44,322 nucleotides of DNA from Murimonas intestini (GTDB lineage Bacteria; Bacillota; Clostridia; Lachnospirales; Lachnospiraceae). Below, in pieces: positions 1-7,682 of the stretch (the first letter of the stretch is position 1; each line of letters opens with the position of its first letter). Location: the NCBI RefSeq assembly GCF_024622195.1, contig NZ_JANKBI010000028.1:1-44322 (forward strand), in the 5' to 3' direction. A model generated the notes under the pieces. It had not been told where the DNA came from and ran no database searches. It was given only the letters and a program-made list of their open reading frames with translations. A program made the translations under genes and the position numbers.

Positions 1-1
1 A

Positions 2-118
2 GCGCGAATAAACCAGTTAAACAAACTTCTCGCCCTTCAAAACAGAACTGCGGATATTGTCAAAGCAGCAAGTGACAAAGAATGGCAGAAGAAGCTGTTT
101 AAAGAATTTGGGTTATGA
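2..118 (+). CDS. C-terminal fragment of an unidentified protein (cut by window start)
   Basis: An open frame enters from the left edge and stops with TGA at 116-118, giving about 38 residues that end in WQKKLFKEFGL. The composition (many Lys, Leu, Ala and Gln, no internal stops) looks like a real helical C-terminus. An ATG overlaps the stop (115-117) and opens a frame of only 12 codons, which could be a degraded downstream gene. I do not recognise the family. A tail of a plasmid, transposon or phage protein is possible, but nothing visible proves it. Confidence 0.4.
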   Translation, partial: ARINQLNKLLALQNRTADIVKAASDKEWQKKLFKEFGL

Positions 119-498
119 ATGATTTTGAGGAAAATAGCTGTTTAGATGATTAGAAGCGGGGAGGACGCTTTGCATTGTAGGCAGTGAATCAGCGGGTGGT
201 GGCGTGTGGGTGAAACCACTACCTTATTGGATTCCCGGAACATGGTGGAATCAGTTATTTGGCATATTTAAAATAGACAGGGTACTCTATTTCAACTAAA
301 CTCATTCGTATACATAGTAGTTTTCCGCCCCAACCCAAGTCTGCTTATAACAGCCAGCTTTGTGCCGATAAACTTGGCGCCGTCAGGAAGGGGAGCGGTG
401 GGGTTCGTTGTGAAGGACTATAGTGAGGAAGATGAAAATCTTAGGCTGCGGGATCCGCGGAGAGATCCGTGGTTCTGTCCCCCCTCAACCCGCAACAC
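119..498. other. gene-poor stretch left of the microcompartment operon
   Basis: About 380 bases without a convincing gene. Short frames with plausible peptide composition run through 160-290 in two phases, each broken by stops, so this could be decayed coding sequence. A 63-codon frame begins at 362 but has no ribosome site and runs into the terminator of the opposite operon; I do not call it. Around 440-490 a TGCGGG/CCCGCA pair encloses two GGATC-like repeats. No tRNA or known RNA family is evident. Confidence 0.35.
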
Positions 499-525
499 AA
501 AAAGGGGACGCCGCAGCGCCCCCTT
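499..525 (-). terminator. intrinsic terminator of the microcompartment operon
   Basis: Read on the minus strand there is a 10-bp stem AAGGGGGCGC/GCGTCCCCTT (one G-T pair) with loop TGCG, followed directly by a T tract. It lies 25 bases beyond the stop of the last shell gene, so it should end the BMC transcript. Confidence 0.85.
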
Positions 526-549
526 CAATCAACAAACATATATTAAGGA

Positions 550-1095
550 TTAAATCAAAGTCTTTACAAACTCTTTTGACGGACTAGGAATTACAGCGTA
601 ATCCAGGACAAGTCCTTCTTCTTTAATCAATGCGACTGACGATTCAACAGCCTCTGAGACAGCGGCTACTGTTCCTGTCAGGAGCAGATATGATTTTCCG
701 CACATACCACGCGCGATACGGATCTCAAAAATATCCACCTGTGCAGTCTTTGCAGCGTGATCTGCTGCCACGATCGCAGAAGCGCCTGTAAATGTCTCTA
801 CAACACCTAATGCCTGTACATCATCGATCTCTGCCGTACATGTAAGTGCTTTGAAAATAGATTCGTGCGGGTTGCCCAGCACAAAACTGTCAATCATGCT
901 TTCCGGATACTCTCTCTTGGCAGCATCAACGGAAACTCTGACCGCACTTAAATCGCCGGTAAATAAAATGATAAACTTACCGGGGCAGACTGTCTGAGCC
1001 TGAATCAGCTCAACCTCTGCTGTTTTCACAATAAGGTCAGCGGCCTTAATACCTGTGGAAACAGTCTTATATTCTACCATTCCAATTGCCTTCAT
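550..1095 (-). CDS. pduT: tandem-domain BMC shell protein, PduT-like
   Basis: Two consecutive BMC domains (about residues 1-90 and 95-181) mark a trimeric pseudohexameric shell protein. In the first domain the pore loop carries a Cys in TVCPGKF, the position where PduT-type proteins hold a [4Fe-4S] cluster; family knowledge suggests electron transfer across the shell. The start chosen is the ATG of MKAIGMVEY, which has GGAG nine bases upstream; an in-frame ATG five codons earlier is possible. It is the last gene of the operon and follows the PduS-like flavoprotein, its expected redox partner, after a 110-base gap holding a palindromic repeat. Confidence 0.85.
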   Translation of the reverse strand: MKAIGMVEYKTVSTGIKAADLIVKTAEVELIQAQTVCPGKFIILFTGDLSAVRVSVDAAKREYPESMIDSFVLGNPHESIFKALTCTAEIDDVQALGVVETFTGASAIVAADHAAKTAQVDIFEIRIARGMCGKSYLLLTGTVAAVSEAVESSVALIKEEGLVLDYAVIPSPSKEFVKTLI

Positions 1096-1137
1096 CGTTT
1101 TCATCTCCATCTCATGACTTTCTTATGTGGTTTTTAG

Positions 1138-1197
1138 ATTACTGGTCACGGAGTGAACAGTAATGTTTTTGGGCCACACAGCCTGACGTGCAGGCTG
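1138..1197. repeat. short palindromic repeat (family member A) plus adjacent hairpin
   Basis: 1138-1164 is an inverted repeat, ATTACTG-G-TCAC / GTGA-A-CAGTAAT around GGA. A 21-base piece of it (1143-1163, core GGTCACGGAGTGAACAG) recurs exactly at 39193-39213. Next to it, 1179-1197 forms CAGCCTG/CAGGCTG with a 5-base loop. Both lie in the gap between the pduS-like and pduT-like genes and could act as intercistronic RNA hairpins. Confidence 0.75.
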
Positions 1198-1207
1198 ATC
1201 AGTTCCA

Positions 1208-2545
1208 TTATGCATGGACACTGATGTAATTGTCTGTAACTGCCGTAACTTTTCCGGCGATACTTGCATGTAAACAGGTTCCAAGTGCACCTTCGGGCGG
1301 AGCTGCCACCTGCTGTCCCACTGTCACGGTGTCTCCCACCTTAACAGCCGGCACACAAGGCGCCCCGATATTCTGGCGGAGCATCAGCTTCACTTCCTGA
1401 ATCTCCTTTGGACATCCTGACATCGGTGCCGGGATATCAAAAGAATGAAGGCCCAGCCTGTTAACAAGACGATGTTCCGGTACACGGCGTTCCTCACGCA
1501 TACTGTCGGCAACACCCTTGCCCTGTTTATCAGGTATCTTCACACCCTTTGCACGTAGCCGTCCCTTGTACTCATCCAGCAGTCTTCTCGGAGACAGATC
1601 CTGATGGCAGGAATACATCTCGCAGAGTCCGCATGAACAGCAGAAGAAGGAATTCAGATATGGTTCCACATTGTCTGTTATTCCATTTGCGATCGCTCTC
1701 ATGAACTCATGAGGTTTGATGGACTGTCCAAGCAGATTTCTCGGACAGAGCGTTGTACACATCGAGCACTGTGAGCAGACTGACATGGCATTTCTCAGAT
1801 TATGCTTAATTGTTCTCTGTCTCTTTTCAATTGGCGGACATGTGGGAGGCAGAACAAGAAGCGCCTTTGTTGTCTTTGTTACAATATCATTCTGGGAGCA
1901 GATACGCCCTGTCATCGGTCCGCCCATAAGCAGGACATGCTCTTCTGTGGAAACTCCTCCGGCCATATCGATCAGATCTTTCACTGTAATGCCCACCGGG
2001 ACCTCAACTGTCACCGGATGGTTTACAAGACCTGCAACAGTCACAAATTTAGATACAACATTTGTATCACTTGTGACTTTATTATATGTATTGAGCACTG
2101 TCTCCACATTGACAACCACACAGCCTACCATAATAGGTATCTTTCCCTGGGGAACGATCTTCTTTGTGGTTTCATAAATCAATACGACTTCATCACCCGC
2201 CGGATAGATATCCGGTAAGATATGAAGACGCAGACTCTTATAGCTTCCAATATTGCTGTTTATAGCTTCAATTGAGGCTGTGTAGGATTTTTTAACGGCA
2301 ATGATTCCTTCTTTAGCGCCCATTGCCTCAACCAGCATCTGCATTCCGGAAAGAACCTCGATTACATGATCCGTCATCAGCTGCCTGTCAACTTTGATCA
2401 AAGGTTCACATTCCGCACAGTTAAGGATCACGGTCTCCGCCTGGTCTGAAAGCTTTGCGTAAGTTGGAAAGCCAGCGCCGCCCGCTCCTACAATCCCGCC
2501 ATCGAATAAAGCTTTTTTCATATCTACTAAGTTCATTGAGTTCAC
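1208..2545 (-). CDS. pduS: RnfC-like iron-sulfur flavoprotein of microcompartments, PduS-like
   Basis: 445 residues. The N-terminus carries the glycine-rich GIVGAGGAGFPTYAKL nucleotide/flavin-binding loop of the RnfC/NuoF-like fold. Two ferredoxin-type cysteine clusters lie at roughly residues 255-310 (CSQCSMCTTLCP and CCSCGLCEMYSC), and a barrel-like C-terminus follows. PduS was described as a cobalamin reductase, but homologues occur in B12-independent BMCs. Here it more probably recycles NADH or passes electrons to the PduT-like shell protein. The ATG has GGAG eight bases upstream. It follows the BMC-P gene by 6 bases, so the two are probably translationally linked. Confidence 0.85.
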   Translation of the reverse strand: MNSMNLVDMKKALFDGGIVGAGGAGFPTYAKLSDQAETVILNCAECEPLIKVDRQLMTDHVIEVLSGMQMLVEAMGAKEGIIAVKKSYTASIEAINSNIGSYKSLRLHILPDIYPAGDEVVLIYETTKKIVPQGKIPIMVGCVVVNVETVLNTYNKVTSDTNVVSKFVTVAGLVNHPVTVEVPVGITVKDLIDMAGGVSTEEHVLLMGGPMTGRICSQNDIVTKTTKALLVLPPTCPPIEKRQRTIKHNLRNAMSVCSQCSMCTTLCPRNLLGQSIKPHEFMRAIANGITDNVEPYLNSFFCCSCGLCEMYSCHQDLSPRRLLDEYKGRLRAKGVKIPDKQGKGVADSMREERRVPEHRLVNRLGLHSFDIPAPMSGCPKEIQEVKLMLRQNIGAPCVPAVKVGDTVTVGQQVAAPPEGALGTCLHASIAGKVTAVTDNYISVHA

Positions 2546-2551
2546 TCCAAC

Positions 2552-2830
2552 CTATTCTACTATGACTATTTTTTGTGGGTCATCTACAATACCTACAACA
2601 CAGGCATCTATCGGCGATTCTTGATCTCCACATCCAAGTCTTGCCGAGCTCCCTGTAGTTACCAGTACGATATCACCGATACCTGCCCCTACATTGTCCA
2701 CGGCCACCAGGCGCTCATTATCCGGCGCTTTCATCTTTTCCATGGGATCTATAATCAGAAATTTGCTTCCTACAAGATCACTGTTCTTTCTTGTACAAAT
2801 TACTGTTCCTACAACTTTGCCTATAATCAT
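2552..2830 (-). CDS. pduN: BMC-P vertex protein (EutN/CcmL/PduN family)
   Basis: 92 residues beginning MIIGKVVGTVICTRK, the typical opening of pentameric vertex proteins. The mid-region AVDNVGAGIGDIVLVTTGSSAR is the conserved EutN/CcmL core (about residues 43-64). Pentamers of this family cap the twelve vertices of the shell. The ribosome site GAGGAAG precedes the ATG. It sits between pduL and the pduS-like gene with gaps of 25 and 6 bases. The family call is firm; the exact symbol is by analogy to Pdu operons. Confidence 0.9.
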   Translation of the reverse strand: MIIGKVVGTVICTRKNSDLVGSKFLIIDPMEKMKAPDNERLVAVDNVGAGIGDIVLVTTGSSARLGCGDQESPIDACVVGIVDDPQKIVIVE

Positions 2831-2855
2831 GTCTTCCTCTTTTCCAGGGTCCTGA

Positions 2856-3500
2856 CTACTTAATCAGGATACCCATGTCCTTGCCGATACCTAAACCATT
2901 TGCCTCGTCAGTATCAATATGCATTTCAAGCGTAAATGAATCATCCACACGAATCGGCACATCTTCCAATATGCCTCCTCTTCCGCTTTCAAACCTGACT
3001 TTTACAACCTGTTTGTCTTCAACGCCAAACTTAGCTGCATCTGCCGGGGACATATGGATATGTCTTTTAGCAATGATACAACCCTCTTTTAAATAAACGA
3101 CACCTTTTGGCCCAACAAGGGCAATCGGTGCAGAACCGGCCAGATCACCTGAAAGGCGTACCGGTGCGGTAAGTCCTAACTTAATTGCGTCTGTCCTGGA
3201 TATTTCCACCTGAGACTTGCTTCTTTCCGGTCCCAGAACTCTGACATTTTCTATTGCGCGGAGTTTTGTGCCTATTAAGGTGACACATTCCTGGGCTGCG
3301 AACTGGCCTCCCATGAGATCTTTTTTCTTATTCAGCTGATAGCCTTTACCGAACAGTGTCTCCAGATCTTCCCTGCACAAATGTACATGCCTTGCAGAAA
3401 TCCCCACCGGAATCTTGTCTTCCGGATTATATACATCCACATTCTTCAATTGCTCAATCACAAGTTTCGCAATCGCATCTACTAATTGTTGTTCCTGCAT
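2856..3500 (-). CDS. pduL: phosphate propanoyltransferase PduL
   Basis: 214 residues. PduL converts the acyl-CoA made inside the compartment to acyl-phosphate and regenerates CoA. Conserved zinc-binding histidine motifs are visible: ISARHVHL (about residue 34), KRHIHMSPADA and EMHIDTDEAN near the C-terminus. The first 20 residues (QLVDAIAKLVIEQLK) form an amphipathic helix typical of an encapsulation peptide, consistent with luminal location. The ATG is preceded by GAGAGGGA. Upstream, two strong hairpins separate it from the shell hexamer genes and may lower its expression relative to the shell. Confidence 0.92.
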   Translation of the reverse strand: MQEQQLVDAIAKLVIEQLKNVDVYNPEDKIPVGISARHVHLCREDLETLFGKGYQLNKKKDLMGGQFAAQECVTLIGTKLRAIENVRVLGPERSKSQVEISRTDAIKLGLTAPVRLSGDLAGSAPIALVGPKGVVYLKEGCIIAKRHIHMSPADAAKFGVEDKQVVKVRFESGRGGILEDVPIRVDDSFTLEMHIDTDEANGLGIGKDMGILIK

Positions 3501-3528
3501 GATTTTCCCTCTCTCATCCCGCTCTTAT

Positions 3529-3594
3529 AAAAGCCCCGCAGGGCTTTTCACAGAAGAAAGGGTGCCTGGCGTGCAGACGCGCGCCTGGCACCCT
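3529..3594 (-). other. two intercistronic hairpins between shell genes and pduL
   Basis: Hairpin one (3559-3594) has arms AGGGTGCC/GGCACCCT with an inner GGCG/CGCC stem. Hairpin two (3529-3548) has AAAAGCCC/GGGCTTTT around a 4-base loop and resembles a leaky terminator on the minus strand. Located after the stop of a major shell gene, they could stabilise the upstream message or attenuate transcription into pduL, pduN, pduS and pduT. The structure is seen; the role is inferred. Confidence 0.7.
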
Positions 3595-3610
3595 ATGTCT
3601 CACTCACTGA

Positions 3611-3886
3611 TTACAGCTGCGGAAGAATTTTCTCCACATCTGAATGCGGTCTCGGGATTACATGTACAGCAATCACTTCTCCAAGCCTGCCTGCTGCTGC
3701 GCTTCCGGCTTCAACAGCTGATTTAACAGCTCCTACATCGCCGCGGACCATAACACTTACAAGCCCGGAACCAATTTTTTCTGTTCCGATCAATACTACA
3801 TTAGCAGCCTTTAACATCTGGTCAGCTGCTTCAATAGAGGCAATAAGACCTCTGGTTTCAATCATACCTAATGCCTGAAGATCCAT
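3611..3886 (-). CDS. BMC-H shell hexamer protein (PduA/PduJ-like)
   Basis: A single BMC domain of about 91 residues that forms shell hexamers. Diagnostic motifs are ALGMIETRGL at the start, VMVRGDVGAVKSAVEAG in the middle and HVIPRPHSDVEKILP at the end. The start is the ATG of MDLQALG, because AAGGAGG lies just upstream; an upstream in-frame ATG would add 22 unrelated residues and has no ribosome site. The protein is nearly a twin of the one encoded at 4344-4619, pointing to duplication. It is followed by the intercistronic hairpins. Confidence 0.92.
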   Translation of the reverse strand: MDLQALGMIETRGLIASIEAADQMLKAANVVLIGTEKIGSGLVSVMVRGDVGAVKSAVEAGSAAAGRLGEVIAVHVIPRPHSDVEKILPQL

Positions 3887-3940
3887 TATGAATTCCTCCT
3901 TCATATTTCCTGACTGTTCTACTGCGTTACCATACAAACC

Positions 3941-3966
3941 GTTACTGTCCACTCAGTCACAGTAAC
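3941..3966. repeat. short palindromic repeat (family member B)
   Basis: GTTACTGT (3941-3948) pairs with ACAGTAAC (3959-3966) around a 10-base spacer. The arms match the ends of the larger repeats at 39.1 and 44.2 kb. It lies between two shell genes. Confidence 0.65.
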
Positions 3967-4013
3967 TATAAGTCTGCTATTACAGGCTTCCACATGCAAT
4001 AACCGATGAACGC

Positions 4014-4310
4014 TTATTTTTCCTGCAGGAATGCGTATTTTCTCGCACTTACTGCCACAAGCTTCATTGTTTCTTCATGCGGATTTGCAATTACTGCTGA
4101 AGCCACGATATTGCCGACTGCATTTCTCTTAGCAGCCTCCACAGCTTCCGTCACCGCAGAAACTTCTCCCTGAACAATAATCGTGACAAGCCTCCCGCCC
4201 AATTTCTTCTCCCAAGTAAGAAATTTGACTTCCGCTGTTTTCATCATAACGTCCAGCGCCTGAATCGCATCTGTAATATTAGGCAATTCAATTAATCCTA
4301 TCGATTTCAT
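4014..4310 (-). CDS. BMC-H shell protein, divergent hexamer subtype
   Basis: 98 residues, one BMC domain: MKSIGLIELPNITDAIQALD at the start, TIIVQGEVSAVTEAVEAA in the middle, then VASAVIANPHEETMKLV. It differs clearly from the two PduA-like paralogues flanking it (GLIEL in place of GMVETRG; ANPHEET in place of PRPHSD), so its pore and edge chemistry should differ. An AAAGGGAA ribosome site precedes the ATG. It is co-transcribed with the neighbouring shell genes. Confidence 0.9.
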   Translation of the reverse strand: MKSIGLIELPNITDAIQALDVMMKTAEVKFLTWEKKLGGRLVTIIVQGEVSAVTEAVEAAKRNAVGNIVASAVIANPHEETMKLVAVSARKYAFLQEK

Positions 4311-4343
4311 ACGCGTTCCCTTTGCTTTAAGCCGCCACTAAAA

Positions 4344-4619
4344 TTAGATGGTCGGTAAAATCTTTTCTACATCTGAATGCGGTCTCGGGATCACATGTAC
4401 AGCTACCAGCTCGCCAAGTCTGCTTGCAGCGTTTCCGCCAACTTCTGTAGCTGCCTTAACAGCTCCCACATCTCCGCGAACCATAACAGTTACAAGTCCT
4501 GATCCGATTTTTTCTGTTCCTACTAATTCAACGTCTGCTGCCTTTACCATCTGATCAGATGCCTCGATTGCTGCAACCAGACCTCTTGTTTCAACCATTC
4601 CTAAAGCTTCCTGTGTCAT
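4344..4619 (-). CDS. BMC-H shell hexamer protein (PduA/PduJ-like)
   Basis: 91 residues with the full BMC-H pattern (ALGMVETRGLVAAIEASDQM, VMVRGDVGAVKAA, HVIPRPHSDVEKILP). It is very similar to the product of 3611-3886. A strong AAGGAGG site precedes the ATG. An internal promoter directly upstream (4664-4692) suggests that this major shell protein and the genes after it get extra transcription. Confidence 0.93.
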   Translation of the reverse strand: MTQEALGMVETRGLVAAIEASDQMVKAADVELVGTEKIGSGLVTVMVRGDVGAVKAATEVGGNAASRLGELVAVHVIPRPHSDVEKILPTI

Positions 4620-4663
4620 TTTTATAATCCTCCTTAATATACGCTTACCTTCAACTATTTTTA

Positions 4664-4692
4664 ATTTTACACCATCCGGGCGTCATTGTAAA
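4664..4692 (-). promoter_or_regulatory. internal sigma-A promoter within the BMC operon
   Basis: On the minus strand: TTTACA, 17-base spacer, TAAAAT, in an 83-base gap just upstream of a major shell gene. Confidence 0.65.
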
Positions 4693-4702
4693 TAATTATC
4701 GC

Positions 4703-5008
4703 TTAGATGGCACTGATGCGGAGCATCTTCTCCGTATCCTCTGTGGGCGCCGCAATGATATGTCTCGTGATGACACCTGTGACTCCCTTAGCTGCCTCTG
4801 CGGCGGCATCCATAGCAGCTTCTACTGCTGCCACGCTGCCCCTGATCTTCAGGCAGGTGATGAGCGGAACCGGCAATGAATCGGCATTGGCAGGCTTGTT
4901 CTTATCTATAGATTCAATCCGGACGTCTGCTGCTTTTGCCGCTGCATCTGCTGCCACAAATGCCGCCACACATCCAAACACTTCTAAAATTCCTGCTGCT
5001 TCCTGCAT
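4703..5008 (-). CDS. BMC-H shell protein with extended loop
   Basis: 101 residues, one BMC domain (ILEVFGCVAAFVAADAAAKAA, then CLKIRGSVAAVEAAMDAA, then HIIAAPTEDTEKML). Compared with its paralogues it carries about ten extra residues in the loop around IDKNKPANADSLP (roughly 35-48), which may alter the pore or the concave face. AAGGAG precedes the ATG. It follows the alcohol dehydrogenase gene by 13 bases and is the first shell gene of the operon. Confidence 0.88.
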   Translation of the reverse strand: MQEAAGILEVFGCVAAFVAADAAAKAADVRIESIDKNKPANADSLPVPLITCLKIRGSVAAVEAAMDAAAEAAKGVTGVITRHIIAAPTEDTEKMLRISAI

Positions 5009-5021
5009 GGGTCCTCACTCC

Positions 5022-6239
5022 TTATTCGTTTACGATAGCAATCTTCAGTCCTGACATAGCCAGGTTTGTCTGATGAGCTTCATTGATCTGATCTAACGGG
5101 AATTTATGTGTAATCAGTTTATTTAACGGAAGTCCTATTGCTTTGGCGCTCTTTAAGAAATCAAATGTTGTAGCATAATCTCTCAGAGTGTATACCCAGG
5201 AGCCTACGATGGTGATTTCTTTGGAGCAGATATCGAAATGCGGGTTGATCGTAGCGTCTCCGCCATTGATGAAGAAGCCTAACTCGCAGAGTCCTCCGCC
5301 GTTGCGGATAAATTTGTAGATATTTGCATGAGCCACAGGTGAACCTGTACACTGGAATGCAAAATCTGCCAGATGTCCGCCAAATGCATCTTTTACTCCG
5401 CCTGCAAGTGCTTCGGTGCCCTTGAAATCTTTAAAGTTTACTGTAGCGCTGGCGCCCAGCTCCATTGCGAAGTCAAGACGTTTCTGCTCTCCGTCAACTG
5501 CAACGATATTCTGTACGCCCATTGTCTTTAAAATAGCGATACAGATAAGGCCGATCGGTCCGCATCCCTGAACAACAACTCTGCTGTTGAATCTCAGGAT
5601 GCCTGTAGTTTTAGCTCTTTCAACAGCGTGGATCAGAACGGCACACGGCTCGATCAGGATTCTGCTGTCAAGATCTAAGTCACTTACGTTGAATACGCTG
5701 GATCCGCCGCGGATTACCAGGTAATCTGCAAACCATCCGTTCAGATGGATATCATCATCTGGAAGAAGACCATATACATCAGCGCCGCCAACGTTCTGCT
5801 TATTCAAATCAAACATTGTAATTTCAGGATCATCTTTAAAGATCATGCAGGTTACAACCTTGTCACCAAGTGCAAGTGCTTTTCCTGCGCTGTCCTTTTT
5901 AACATTCTTACCCATTTTGACAATCTCGCCTGTTCCTTCATGGCCAAGAACAACCGGGATAAGTCCGAACGGATCTCTCTTGAATTCATGTGCGTCTGTA
6001 CCGCAGACACCACATCCTTCAACTTTTACAAGAATGTCATCATCACCGATCTCCGGGATGGGATATTCTTTAATATCATAGTGCTCTAATGCTGTCAGCA
6101 TTGCAACCCTTGAAGTTTTCGGGATACTGCCTGCTGCCGGAGCTGCTGATGCAGCCGGTGCTGACGGAGCAGCTGACGGTGTCTTGCCCTGCATTTCTTC
6201 AAGCACCTGTTTAACGATTGCTTCTATATTCATTTCCAC
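5022..6239 (-). CDS. zinc-type alcohol dehydrogenase with encapsulation peptide
   Basis: About 405 residues, medium-chain dehydrogenase family. The first 20 residues (NIEAIVKQVLEEM) form an encapsulation-type helix, followed by an Ala/Pro-rich linker, then the catalytic domain. Visible motifs are GCGVCGTDAHEF and GHEGTGE (catalytic zinc) and GCGPIGL (NAD-binding loop). The four-cysteine structural zinc lobe of classical members is not present. The likely role is reduction of lactaldehyde to 1,2-propanediol, or another aldehyde reduction that recycles NADH inside the shell. AAGGAG is followed eight bases later by GTG, taken as the start; the ATG two codons on is an alternative. Confidence 0.85.
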   Translation of the reverse strand: MEMNIEAIVKQVLEEMQGKTPSAAPSAPAASAAPAAGSIPKTSRVAMLTALEHYDIKEYPIPEIGDDDILVKVEGCGVCGTDAHEFKRDPFGLIPVVLGHEGTGEIVKMGKNVKKDSAGKALALGDKVVTCMIFKDDPEITMFDLNKQNVGGADVYGLLPDDDIHLNGWFADYLVIRGGSSVFNVSDLDLDSRILIEPCAVLIHAVERAKTTGILRFNSRVVVQGCGPIGLICIAILKTMGVQNIVAVDGEQKRLDFAMELGASATVNFKDFKGTEALAGGVKDAFGGHLADFAFQCTGSPVAHANIYKFIRNGGGLCELGFFINGGDATINPHFDICSKEITIVGSWVYTLRDYATTFDFLKSAKAIGLPLNKLITHKFPLDQINEAHQTNLAMSGLKIAIVNE

Positions 6240-6251
6240 GTCTATCACTCC

Positions 6252-7670
6252 TTATCTGATGCAAAGTGCATCGCCCATGACACATCTTCTGATCTTAGTA
6301 AAGTTCTTCGTTGATGTCAGGCCTTCACCTGTACGGCTGCAGATCGTAAAGGTCGGATATCCTTCCCCGCCGAATCCCAGAGCTGCATAAGACGGAGCAT
6401 TCTTTACAAAGATTGCCGTGTCGATTGCTTTTCCGAATTTTGTCAGATTGTTGACATTTGTAGAGTGCATATGAGCGGAATGCCTGTTCCCATGTTCCAG
6501 TTCGACTGCAACTGCGATTCCTTCATCTACATTCTTCACCCTCACAATACCAAGGATAGGCATCATCAGCTCTTCCCAGATAAGCGGGTTTGTCTTCTCA
6601 CCTTCAAAGATGATGCAGCGGATCTCATCGCCCACAGCTACGCCTATTTTCTCCAGAAGGACCTTGGCGCTGCGGCCAACACATTTCCTGTTCAGAGTCC
6701 TCTTTCCATTCTTTTCAATGAAAACTGTCTGGATCAGCTTCTGCACTTCTTCTTCGCTGGCATGGTAGCAGCCAACCTGCTCCATATGATAGATAAGCTC
6801 GTCCGCTATCATATCCACAGCTACAACTTCCTTCTCCGCTATGCAGGGCAGGTTGTTGTCAAATGTACATCCGTTGATGATGTCCTCGGCAGCCTTTGGA
6901 ATATTGGCTGTCTCGTCAACCAGTACAGGCGGATTTCCTGCACCCGCTCCCATCGCCCTCTTCCCTGAGGAAAGCACGCTGGTAACTACTCCCGGGCCTC
7001 CGGTTGCCACTAATAAGCTGACATCTTTATGTTTAAACACAATATTGCTTACTTCCATTGTCGGTTCTTTCACCGCAACAGCGATGTTTTCCGGTCCGCC
7101 TGATTCCACACTGGCTCTGTTCACCATATCAATGGCCAGATTTGAAACATTCTTGGCTGACGGATGCGGCATAAATACAACTGTATTTCCAGCTGCGATC
7201 ATACCGATACTGTTGCAGATGACTGTCTCTGTGGGATTTGTAGACGGGCATACGGCCCCGATCACTCCCCACGGTCCCTGCTCAACAAGTGTAAGTCCTC
7301 TGTCTCCTGACCAGGCAATAGTTGAAAGATCTTCTGTGCCAGGTGTCTTCTCAGCCACCAGCTGGTGTTTCAGGATCTTGTGTCCCACATTGCCCATTCC
7401 GGTTTCTTCCACTCCCAGTTCCGCAAATAATTTTGCGTTTTCAAGAGTCTTCCTGCGGATGTTGGAGATGATCTTCTCACGGAATTCAAGCGGCATTGGC
7501 TGGATTTCCTTTTGAGCTGCCTTCGCTGCCGCTATGGCATCTTCAATATCATCGAATACGCCCAGGAGCTTTTTGTCTGTTCCGGCAGGTTTAGAAGTAT
7601 CTGAGGCTGTAACCATGTTTTTGAGGACGCTCCGAACAATGTCTTGAATATCTTGTTCGTTAATAGCCAT
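6252..7670 (-). CDS. pduP: CoA-acylating aldehyde dehydrogenase, PduP/EutE-like
   Basis: 472 residues. It oxidises an aldehyde to acyl-CoA with NAD inside the microcompartment. The N-terminal helix (QDIQDIVRSVLKNM) followed by a flexible linker is a classic encapsulation peptide. Family motifs include PWGVIGAVCPSTNPT (about residue 132), the NAD-site ATGGPGVV, and the catalytic cysteine in NNLPCIAEKE (about residue 275). AAGGAGG lies upstream. It lies between the aldolase (12-base gap) and the alcohol dehydrogenase, so oxidation and reduction of one aldehyde can balance NAD within the shell. Confidence 0.93.
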   Translation of the reverse strand: MAINEQDIQDIVRSVLKNMVTASDTSKPAGTDKKLLGVFDDIEDAIAAAKAAQKEIQPMPLEFREKIISNIRRKTLENAKLFAELGVEETGMGNVGHKILKHQLVAEKTPGTEDLSTIAWSGDRGLTLVEQGPWGVIGAVCPSTNPTETVICNSIGMIAAGNTVVFMPHPSAKNVSNLAIDMVNRASVESGGPENIAVAVKEPTMEVSNIVFKHKDVSLLVATGGPGVVTSVLSSGKRAMGAGAGNPPVLVDETANIPKAAEDIINGCTFDNNLPCIAEKEVVAVDMIADELIYHMEQVGCYHASEEEVQKLIQTVFIEKNGKRTLNRKCVGRSAKVLLEKIGVAVGDEIRCIIFEGEKTNPLIWEELMMPILGIVRVKNVDEGIAVAVELEHGNRHSAHMHSTNVNNLTKFGKAIDTAIFVKNAPSYAALGFGGEGYPTFTICSRTGEGLTSTKNFTKIRRCVMGDALCIR

Positions 7671-7682
7671 TATGGTGCCTCC

